Origin: Pseudomonadota bacterium
GTDB lineage: Bacteria > Pseudomonadota > Alphaproteobacteria > Rs-D84
Reading direction: 5' to 3'
Length of the DNA: 7,286 nt
Assembly: GCA_009781955.1 (NCBI GenBank)
Contig: WQUT01000010.1
Location: 1 to 7,286 of the forward strand
The notes under the pieces are model-generated. The model had not been told where the DNA came from. It did no database searches and was given only the letters and a program-made list of their open reading frames with translations. The position numbers and the translations under genes are program-made. Below, piece by piece: positions 1-4,491 of this stretch. Every line of letters begins with the position of its first letter. Positions within the stretch are counted from its first letter, which is position 1.

Positions 1-67
1 TCCACCCCTTCGCTAAAGCGAAGGGGAATTGAGACGGCGTTTATAAACGCGTTAAAGGTAGAGTGAG
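1..67. repeat. 67-bp direct repeat, copy 1
   Basis: This stretch recurs at 179-245 with one difference (G at 51, A at 229). The window starts inside it, so the true repeat may extend further left. It consists of the right terminal hairpin of a foldback element (CCCCTTCGCT, AA, AGCGAAGGGG) followed by about 37 bp of flank that includes the perfect 14-bp palindrome GCGTTTATAAACGC (37-50). The spacing of 178 bp suggests a tandem duplication of a whole unit, with this being the tail of the upstream unit. Confidence 0.9.
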
Positions 68-70
68 TTT

Positions 71-208
71 ATTCCCCTTTGCCCCCCTTGGGGGGCGAAG
101 GGGTGCCGGCAGGGCCGGCGGGGTAGTAGGGGGGGGCAAACAAGAGTTCACTACCCCGTCTTGCGCCTTGCGGCGCAATCCACCCCTTCGCTAAAGCGAA
201 GGGGAATT
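71..208. repeat. multi-hairpin foldback element A
   Basis: A non-coding element made of nested inverted repeats. The outer ends begin ATTCCCC and finish GGGGAATT, and each is itself a hairpin (75-104 with one T-G wobble; 183-204 with a 10-bp stem). Inside are a small left hairpin (GCCGGC at 105-110 and 114-119), a pair of inner arms (CGGGGTAGT at 119-127 with ACTACCCCG at 150-158) and a small right hairpin (TTGCGCC at 161-167 with GGCGCAA at 172-178). No frame inside looks coding. The same arrangement recurs at 5748-5917, so I read it as one member of a dispersed, non-autonomous, MITE- or REP-like family. Mobility is inferred, not shown. Confidence 0.75.
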
Positions 209-245
209 GAGACGGCGTTTATAAACGCATTAAAGGTAGAGTGAG
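179..245. repeat. 67-bp direct repeat, copy 2
   Basis: Second copy of the repeat at 1-67, with one mismatch. Its first 30 bp are the right end of foldback element A and the rest is flank leading to the gene at 282. After 245 the two copies diverge completely, which marks the edge of the duplicated unit. Confidence 0.9.
215..228. promoter_or_regulatory. 14-bp perfect palindrome, possible operator
   Basis: GCGTTTATAAACGC is perfectly self-complementary and lies 54 bp upstream of the ATG at 282. It contains TATAAA, a possible -10 box, but no good -35 sits 16-18 bp upstream. A weak alternative is TTGAGA (207-212) with TTAAAG (230-235). An identical palindrome is at 37-50. A dimeric regulator site is possible, but the palindrome may simply belong to the duplicated repeat unit. 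Confidence 0.25.
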
Positions 246-281
246 AGAAGAATGTAGGAAACGCTACCCAAGGAGCAAAAC

Positions 282-872
282 ATGAATATCTTTACACCAA
301 TAACGGAATATTTCAGAAATGCGCGGCTGGTGCTGCAAGACTATGGCGTGCTGAAACAACATTATCGCGCGGCCATGGAAAACCTCCTGGCGGCGCGGAA
401 AAAAATTTATTATGAAGAAAATGTTACTGGCGGCGGAACGGACGATATTAATTTCATTGCGACGCCCGATCTGCCGGACAAACTGACCCCGAATGGCAAG
501 GGTTGCATCGCGTGTTTCAAGCAAGCATATACTATGCCCAATATGTTGCCCAATGAATTTGAGCAGTATTGTATTGAATACCGCTGTTGGTGCCGGAACT
601 TCAAACCGACGTCTTGGGAACTTCCCACGTTGGACTTTGCCGCGTCATACGAAGAAAACGAACTTATGAAGGAACAGTCTGAAAGGCGCGAAAAAAACAA
701 TAGCGCCAGCATGTGCTGCACGGATACATTCTGCCCGCATGTAAAAAATAATTGGAATTATTACGAAACGAACAAGGTGCGCATTCTGGCCAGGGAAGCC
801 CTTGATGCCGCATGGGCGGACATGCGGCGCAATCTGATGCATCCGACCGCATACCGCATTCGCACAGAATAA
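282..872 (+). CDS. hypothetical Cys-rich protein, 196 aa
   Basis: I do not recognise this protein. The ATG is supported by AGGAG at 271-275 with a 6-nt spacer. No signal peptide or membrane segment is evident, so it is probably cytoplasmic. The N-terminal 45 residues look helical and charged. Eight cysteines fall in three groups: C75/C78 (CxxC), C97/C102/C104 (CxC at the end) and C145/C146/C151 followed by H153 (CPH). This spacing could bind zinc or an iron-sulfur cluster, but that is inference. The C-terminal 40 residues (from about 157) are rich in Arg and Ala and probably helical. The next gene starts 51 bp downstream and appears to have its own promoter. Directly upstream is a repeat region, which makes an accessory rather than core role likely. 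Confidence 0.75.
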   Translation: MNIFTPITEYFRNARLVLQDYGVLKQHYRAAMENLLAARKKIYYEENVTGGGTDDINFIATPDLPDKLTPNGKGCIACFKQAYTMPNMLPNEFEQYCIEYRCWCRNFKPTSWELPTLDFAASYEENELMKEQSERREKNNSASMCCTDTFCPHVKNNWNYYETNKVRILAREALDAAWADMRRNLMHPTAYRIRTE

Positions 873-876
873 TGAT

Positions 877-904
877 TTGACAAATCGTGCCCGTGTGTTA
901 ACAT
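877..904 (+). promoter_or_regulatory. putative promoter for the 924 gene
   Basis: A consensus -35 TTGACA (877-882) is followed after 16 bp by TAACAT (899-904, four of six -10 consensus bases). Transcription would start near 911, giving a very short leader before the GAGG ribosome site at 914-917 and the ATG at 924. It lies just after the stop codon of the preceding gene, so the two genes may be transcribed both together and separately. Confidence 0.45.
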
Positions 905-923
905 GGCAAAAAAGAGGCAATAA

Positions 924-1601
924 ATGTCGGTTCAAAAAATAACAAAATCAGATATCTTGGCTTGGTTATCCTTGGTTAACCAAGAAATAGAAGGGGAAGA
1001 AAATAATTATAGGCAAGAACAAAGGCTGATTAAAAACTTTGCAAAAGAAAATGGGCTGGATCCCGAAAAGCTCTGCGACCCCAACAAGAGCGAGGAAGAA
1101 TGGGATGATAATGATGATTCCATTGCCGCAGAGTTGGAAGATTTGCGCTTTGATTACTGCATTGATATTTTAAATCCCTTGCTGGCCCAAAGAACGGCTT
1201 TGGAATTGTTAAAATACAATATCGCCAAAACGGGGAAAACCGTGCGCAGGTTGCACCAGAGTCAAGTATTTGAAAAACTGGACGCGCTGAAAAATAAAGA
1301 GGACGGCGAGAAAATAAAAGACACAATTATATGGCTGCAGGCTTATTCGCTAACATGCGGCGATGCGAATAATATGGGCGACGCCTTGGCAGAATACGGA
1401 ATAAAGTTTTATGACGAAGTTTATGGAAACGCCCTGCATAAAGAGTGGCGCAGTAAAGATAAAACGCTTAAAACGTTAGAGGACCAAGGAAAGACAAAAA
1501 CCGAAGAATATAAATGCGCGTATAAAGAAATGAAAAACGTGGGCATGGAAATGCTGCGGTTCAAAACTAAGTTTGGATGGAGAACCGGGATAGTGTATTA
1601 G
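924..1601 (+). CDS. hypothetical charged helical protein, 225 aa
   Basis: No family was recognised. The start is supported by AAGAGG (912-917) six bases before the ATG. The protein is soluble and highly charged. An acidic stretch lies at about residues 55-75 (EEEWDDNDDS), and long Lys/Glu-rich segments, probably helical or coiled-coil, lie at about 20-45, 108-135 and 175-215. There is no signal peptide. Three scattered cysteines show no paired motif. AT content is visibly higher than in the integrase-like gene downstream. The gene is followed by an intrinsic terminator, so it ends a transcription unit that may include the 282 gene. A shared job for the two orphans is possible but rests only on adjacency. 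Confidence 0.75.
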   Translation: MSVQKITKSDILAWLSLVNQEIEGEENNYRQEQRLIKNFAKENGLDPEKLCDPNKSEEEWDDNDDSIAAELEDLRFDYCIDILNPLLAQRTALELLKYNIAKTGKTVRRLHQSQVFEKLDALKNKEDGEKIKDTIIWLQAYSLTCGDANNMGDALAEYGIKFYDEVYGNALHKEWRSKDKTLKTLEDQGKTKTEEYKCAYKEMKNVGMEMLRFKTKFGWRTGIVY

Positions 1602-1632
1602 TGTCAGCGCGCCCAAAGAAAATTATTACCTG

Positions 1633-1661
1633 CGCCGCGTCCCGAACCGCGGCGTTTTTTT
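1633..1661 (+). terminator. Rho-independent terminator
   Basis: A perfect 7-bp GC stem, CGCCGCG (1633-1639) with CGCGGCG (1648-1654), has an 8-nt loop and is followed at once by seven T residues (1655-1661). It lies 31 bp after the stop of the 924 gene and separates that gene from the promoter at 1677. Confidence 0.85.
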
Positions 1662-1676
1662 AGGGCAAAATTCCGG

Positions 1677-1704
1677 TTGCAAAGTCATATTCGCGCGCTA
1701 TAAT
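1677..1704 (+). promoter_or_regulatory. putative promoter of the membrane protein/integrase-like unit
   Basis: TTGCAA (1677-1682) and a perfect TATAAT (1699-1704) are separated by 16 bp. Transcription would start near 1711, giving a leader of about 47 nt before the ATG at 1758. It stands directly after the terminator at 1633-1661, as expected for a new transcription unit. Confidence 0.6.
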
Positions 1705-1757
1705 TGCGGCAATGAGTTGTATGTATATTGTCAACGAGTGCGTGGGGGAGGTAAAAA

Positions 1758-2069
1758 ATGAGTAAAAAAATATGGGACATAATCAGGTGGATACTTGTTC
1801 CCGTTGTGTTCTTTGCGGTATTTTTTGGAATTTTCGTAATCCTTTATAAAAGTCTGCTTGGATTTGGATTCAGCCAGTGCACCTGTACCGAGATTTGGCC
1901 GGACAACAGCTGCTCGTGCATGCCGGGTTTCATTCAAAAAATATTAATGCTGGTTATTCCGGCGGCGGGGGCCGCGCTGGTCGCGCCGAAATATAAAATC
2001 ATTGCCGGGGTATCAATGGTCGTCATCGCGGTTTTGTGGGTGTGGGGTCTATCCGGCATGGCGGGTTAA
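1758..2069 (+). CDS. small membrane protein with CxC-x8-CxC loop, 103 aa
   Basis: I do not recognise a family. The ATG has a strong ribosome site, GGAGG at 1747-1751, six bases upstream. The sequence predicts three membrane helices, at about residues 11-34, 60-77 and 81-98. The basic N-terminus (MSKK, R10) suggests it stays in the cytoplasm. That places the loop between helices 1 and 2, with C41, C43, C52 and C54, in the periplasm, where the cysteines could form disulfides or bind a metal. The short PKYK turn before helix 3 fits a cytoplasmic position. The stop codon is 5 bp from the start of the integrase-like gene, so the two are almost certainly co-transcribed and probably translationally coupled. 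Its role is unknown. Confidence 0.75.
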   Translation: MSKKIWDIIRWILVPVVFFAVFFGIFVILYKSLLGFGFSQCTCTEIWPDNSCSCMPGFIQKILMLVIPAAGAALVAPKYKIIAGVSMVVIAVLWVWGLSGMAG

Positions 2070-2074
2070 AACGA

Positions 2075-3106
2075 ATGTCTCACCAATTCTTCTTTTCGCC
2101 GCATATTTTAGACAACCTGGTGCCGCCGGCGACGGGCTTTGACGTGGTTCAGGATATTAGCGAGCCGCGGCTGCGCCTGTACATCACCGCGCGGGGCGTG
2201 AAGACCTTCTTTACCCGCAAACGCGTTCGCGGCCGAACGCCGGGGGCCGGGCGCGACGCGCGCATTATCATCGGTCGGTATCCCGATACGGATATCGGCG
2301 CGGCGCGCGCCCGCGTTCTGGAAATATTATCCGCCGCGCGCGCGCCGCGCGCCGCGCGTCATAAAAAAATTACTTACGAGAAGCTGTGCGCGGAATTCGT
2401 GCGAAAAAAAATCCGCCGCGCCGCGCCGTCGCTGGACAAGCTGGAACGCGCGATGCGCCGCCTCTGGTCGCCGATTTATCCGAAAAATATCGCGGAAATC
2501 ACGCCCGCGGACCTGGCCGCGCTAAACAAAAGAATCGCGGCGTCATCCGGCGTTCCGACCGCGAACCGCATGCTGGAAATAATGTCCAGCGTTTTCAAGT
2601 TCGCGGTGGAAAGCAGGATAATACCCGATAACCCCGCCGCGTCGCTGGCAAAGTCGCCGGAATCGCGGCGGCGGCGGACATTGAATGCGGATGGGTTGCG
2701 CCGGATTATCGCGGCGATAGGGGCAGAGCGGGATCCGACGCTCCGCCCGGCGTTCTTGATGCTGGTTTACGGATTTGAATCGCGGTCGCGGGTGTTTTCA
2801 ATGCAATGGCGCGATTTGGATTTCAACAATGATACCTGGGGCAATCGCCCGTTGTCGGACATGGCGGTGGTTTTGCTGCGCGATATGCCCCAAGACGGCC
2901 GCTGGGTATTCCGCGGGCGCGTTGCGTCGCGGCATCTGACCGATCCGCGGGTCGCCTGGGCGCGGGTTGCGGCGCGCGCGGGCGCGCCCGGCACACGAAT
3001 GGACGACGTGCACAAATTTTTGATGCGTTCGCTTGAATTCTCGCCCCATCGGGAACAGTTGCGGCGGAATATGAACCGGGTGTTGAACGAAGTCATTGGT
3101 CGTTAG
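2075..3106 (+). CDS. P4-type tyrosine recombinase homologue lacking catalytic residues
   Basis: Family assignment: the N-terminus (about 1-95) resembles the arm-type DNA-binding domain of P4-like integrases (GRYPDTDIGAARARVLEIL at 67-85). Residues 98-195 resemble the core-binding domain (ITYEKLCAEFVRKK; TANRMLEIMSSVFKFAVE; IIPDNPAASL). From about 200 the catalytic domain is recognisable but gutted. The box I arginine of the usual TGxRR pattern appears to be Ser in YGFESRSRVFSMQW (232-245). The lysine beta-hairpin is missing between TW (254-255) and PLSD (259-262). HxxR reads as DDVH (310-313). The H/W box and the nucleophilic Tyr are absent; the sequence jumps to a family-like C-terminal SPHREQL (323-329). 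At 343 aa it is about 50 residues short of the usual length. I chose ATG 2075, five bases after the preceding stop, with only a weak ribosome site; an ATG at 2036 would overlap the upstream gene. No stop or frameshift interrupts it. It is either a DNA-binding pseudoenzyme or a decaying gene whose frame happens to be open. Confidence 0.75.
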   Translation: MSHQFFFSPHILDNLVPPATGFDVVQDISEPRLRLYITARGVKTFFTRKRVRGRTPGAGRDARIIIGRYPDTDIGAARARVLEILSAARAPRAARHKKITYEKLCAEFVRKKIRRAAPSLDKLERAMRRLWSPIYPKNIAEITPADLAALNKRIAASSGVPTANRMLEIMSSVFKFAVESRIIPDNPAASLAKSPESRRRRTLNADGLRRIIAAIGAERDPTLRPAFLMLVYGFESRSRVFSMQWRDLDFNNDTWGNRPLSDMAVVLLRDMPQDGRWVFRGRVASRHLTDPRVAWARVAARAGAPGTRMDDVHKFLMRSLEFSPHREQLRRNMNRVLNEVIGR

Positions 3107-3202
3107 TCGTTGGTCGTTGGTCGTTAGTCATTGGTCGTTAGTCGTTGGTCATTGGTCGTTAGTCGTTGGTCGTTGGTCGTTGGTCGGTAGTTGGTGCTCG
3201 GT
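3091..3202. repeat. heptanucleotide tandem repeat, left arm
   Basis: About fourteen tandem 7-bp units of the form (A/G)GTC(G/A)TT run from 3091 to 3188, followed by two or three decayed units. The first two units and the start of the third (to 3106) are also the last codons and stop of the integrase-like gene. The opposite orientation of the same heptad forms the right arm at 3262-3352. Short tandem heptads containing TTGGTCA are known in cyanobacteria (STRR sequences); I claim similarity of type only. Confidence 0.9.
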
Positions 3203-3212
3203 GGTAATTGGT

Positions 3213-3240
3213 GTAGGGGCGAATGTAAATTCGCCCCTAC
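3213..3240. repeat. 12-bp-stem hairpin at the centre of the heptad array
   Basis: GTAGGGGCGAAT (3213-3224) and ATTCGCCCCTAC (3229-3240) are perfectly complementary around the loop GTAA. It lies between the two oppositely oriented heptad arms. A diverged relative, with its flank, is found at 7184-7219 inside the surface-protein gene. I recall similar GTAGGGGCGAAT palindromes as dispersed repeats in many bacterial genomes, but this was not checked. Confidence 0.85.
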
Positions 3241-3261
3241 AAATACTCACAGCAAACGATA

Positions 3262-3352
3262 AATGACCAATGACCAATGACCAATGACTAACGACCAATG
3301 ACTAACGACCAATGACCAACGACTAACGACCAACGACTAACGACCAACGACA
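3262..3352. repeat. heptanucleotide tandem repeat, right arm (inverted)
   Basis: Thirteen tandem 7-bp units, AA(C/T)GAC(C/T) with a last variant AACGACA, are the reverse complement of the left-arm heptad. The arms match in unit type but not in exact order, so pairing would be long and imperfect. Together with 3091-3202 they could extrude a cruciform or form a large RNA hairpin. The whole stretch between the genes at 3106 and 3483 holds this array, the central hairpin and the acpP promoter region; I see no coding sequence in it. Confidence 0.9.
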
Positions 3353-3354
3353 AT

Positions 3355-3424
3355 TTGACAAAACATCCCTTTGTTATAATTAGTTATAATTTATTTGACA
3401 TGCGGGGGCATGGGATGGTATCTT
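3355..3424 (+). promoter_or_regulatory. acpP promoter region
   Basis: Two perfect TTGACA boxes (3355-3360 and 3395-3400) and two perfect TATAAT boxes 10 bp apart (3375-3380 and 3385-3390) lie upstream of acpP. The best-spaced pair is the second TTGACA with TATCTT (3419-3424, 18 bp), which puts the start near 3431. The first TTGACA and first TATAAT are only 14 bp apart, which is short. More than one start site is plausible for a strongly expressed gene such as acpP. Confidence 0.5.
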
Positions 3425-3482
3425 GTCGCGTAGTGTCCTATAAAGTCAGGGCAAAGAGTTTAACTAAACATAAGGATAAAAA

Positions 3483-3758
3483 ATGAATACTTTTGACGAA
3501 GTAAAAAAGATTGTAATTGAAAAGCTGGGCGTGGACGGGGCCAAGGTAACGCCTAATGCCAGCTTTGTGAACGATCTGGGCGCGGATTCTTTGGATACCG
3601 TTGAATTCGTGATGGAGGTTGAATCCAAATTCGGCATCACCATTCCGGACGAAGAGGCCGGCAAACTGGTCACCGTCGGCGATGCGGTCAAATACATAGA
3701 CACGCATGTCAAGAAACCGGGCGCAGCCCCCGCGGCCGCCCCTGCGCCAAAGAAATAA
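3483..3758 (+). CDS. acpP: acyl carrier protein
   Basis: AcpP carries growing acyl chains in type II fatty-acid synthesis in the cytoplasm. The phosphopantetheine attachment site is Ser36 in the motif GADSLD (33-38), and the rest follows the ACP fold: an acidic helix 2 (DTVEFVMEVESKFG, 38-51), IPDEEAGKLVTVGDAVKYI (54-72) and a short last helix. The start is supported by AAGGA at 3472-3476 six bases before the ATG. Length is 91 aa, against about 78 in E. coli; the extra residues are a Pro/Ala-rich tail ending in Lys (79-91), probably flexible. The tail is the only unusual feature. Its partner fabF lies downstream but is separated by an opposite-strand gene, so the usual co-transcription of the pair is unlikely here. 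Confidence 0.97.
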   Translation: MNTFDEVKKIVIEKLGVDGAKVTPNASFVNDLGADSLDTVEFVMEVESKFGITIPDEEAGKLVTVGDAVKYIDTHVKKPGAAPAAAPAPKK

Positions 3759-3845
3759 GCGGCGCGCGATATAAATTTCGGCGCACCGACCGGATTCCTG
3801 GCGCGCAAAATGCCCAGGAAAATATTCGGAAGTGCAGCGCAAGAA

Positions 3846-3882
3846 CAAATAAAAACCCCGCCGTTCGGCGGGGCTTTATTTG
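3846..3882. terminator. bidirectional intrinsic terminator between convergent genes
   Basis: CCCCGCC (3856-3862) pairs with GGCGGGG (3867-3873) around GTTC, and the flanks CAAATAAA (3846-3853) and TTTATTTG (3875-3882) extend the stem. Read on the minus strand the GC stem is followed by TTTTTATTTG, a strong tail for the gene at 3901-4227. On the plus strand the tail CTTTATTTG is weaker but serves acpP. Confidence 0.85.
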
Positions 3883-3900
3883 CTGGCCATCCGGACCGTT

Positions 3901-4227
3901 TTACCGCGTGGCGGCATAGATAACGCTGCCCGTGATCAGTCCCAGCGATACCAGCGATGCTATATCGCCGGCATACGAACGATCACCATATCCCCAGCCG
4001 CCGCCATAATAGCCATACGGCCGGCCATAGCGCGGCGCGGCGTAACGCGCGGGCGCATTGTAATAGCGCACGGCCATCGGATATGGACGGGCGATCGGCG
4101 GATTCGGCACATAATAAACAACCGGCGCCGGCATGTAAACGTTCGGGCCATAGACCGTATATGCGGCGGCGCGCTGACCCGTCGCGATTGCGGCAATCGC
4201 CAACATGGCAACCAGATATTTCTTCAT
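3901..4227 (-). CDS. small secreted Tyr/Pro/Gly-rich protein, 108 aa
   Basis: I chose the ATG at 4227 because AAAGGAGT lies about six bases upstream on the minus strand and the product starts with a clear signal peptide (MKKYLVAMLAIAAIATG, predicted cut after AAA at residues 20-22). A longer open frame reaching to 4407 has no such support. The mature part is rich in Tyr, Pro, Ala, Arg and Gly (PVVYYVPNPP at 35-44, YGYYGGGWGYG at 71-81), with a hydrophobic C-terminal segment at about 88-106 that might be a membrane helix or glycine-zipper-like region. It is probably periplasmic or bound to the envelope; no enzyme motif is visible. Similar short Tyr/Gly-rich envelope proteins are common, and function is unknown. 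It is convergent with acpP and divergent from fabF. Confidence 0.8.
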   Translation of the reverse strand: MKKYLVAMLAIAAIATGQRAAAYTVYGPNVYMPAPVVYYVPNPPIARPYPMAVRYYNAPARYAAPRYGRPYGYYGGGWGYGDRSYAGDIASLVSLGLITGSVIYAATR

Positions 4228-4277
4228 GGCAGACTCCTTTTGTAACTTACCATAATCTTGGTCCATTCCGCGCGGGT

Positions 4278-4341
4278 TGTCAAACCTTTTGTTTTTTATG
4301 CGAGGCGATAAGCCAATATCAATAAATATAGCTTTTGTCAA
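4278..4341 (-). promoter_or_regulatory. candidate minus-strand promoter elements for the 4227 gene
   Basis: Two minus-strand TTGACA boxes are present, at 4341-4336 and 4283-4278. Neither has a good -10: the first is followed after 17 bp by TATTGG, the second by CAAGAT. At least one is probably used, since the gene has a good ribosome site and no upstream partner on its strand. Confidence 0.3.
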
Positions 4342-4378
4342 ATATATTCGGCACATTTTATAAACCATTTGCGGCGGG

Positions 4379-4406
4379 TTGATTTTTTGGTAATATGCAA
4401 TATACA
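4379..4406 (+). promoter_or_regulatory. putative fabF promoter
   Basis: TTGATT (4379-4384) and TATACA (4401-4406) are 16 bp apart. The start would fall near 4413, inside the AT-rich inverted repeat, so the fabF leader of about 80 nt would contain that hairpin. The match to consensus is moderate. Confidence 0.35.
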
Positions 4407-4469
4407 ATTTAAGATTTACGGATTTAAGATTGGCTGAATCTGAAATCGTAAATACGCAAATCTTAAATC
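4407..4469. repeat. AT-rich repeat with hairpin, left of fabF
   Basis: The 25 bp at 4407-4431 are the exact reverse complement of 5942-5966, on the other side of fabF. Locally the unit can also fold: GATTTAAGAT (4421-4430) pairs with ATCTTAAATC (4460-4469), and alternatively ATTTAAGATTT (4407-4417) with AAATCTTAAAT (4458-4468). The two folds exclude each other. The repeat lies in the presumed fabF leader, just before the ribosome site at 4482. Confidence 0.8.
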
Positions 4470-4491
4470 ATAAATAAAAATGGAGTTTTTT

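Noticed and set aside
2036..2074. Upstream ATG for the integrase-like gene
   Set aside because: It would add 13 residues overlapping the last helix of the membrane protein, and the family-like sequence starts only after the ATG at 2075.
2331..2359. Run of alternating CG that might form Z-DNA
   Set aside because: It is explained by Arg/Ala codons in a GC-rich gene, and nothing else supports a structural role.
2950..3090. Frameshift hiding an intact HxxR...Tyr catalytic end of the integrase
   Set aside because: I looked in the other frames for a HDLRH-type motif and a following Tyr and saw none; the C-terminal family-like segment continues in the same frame.
3091..3352. CRISPR-like array
   Set aside because: The units are 7 bp, contiguous and without spacers, and the second half is inverted; there are no cas genes.
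3812..3900. Short open frame beginning at an ATG after acpP
   Set aside because: It has no ribosome site and runs through the terminator stem.
3901..4407. Longer 168-aa version of the Tyr-rich secreted protein
   Set aside because: The extra 60 residues have no ribosome site, reach into the fabF promoter region and would bury the signal peptide that begins at 4227.
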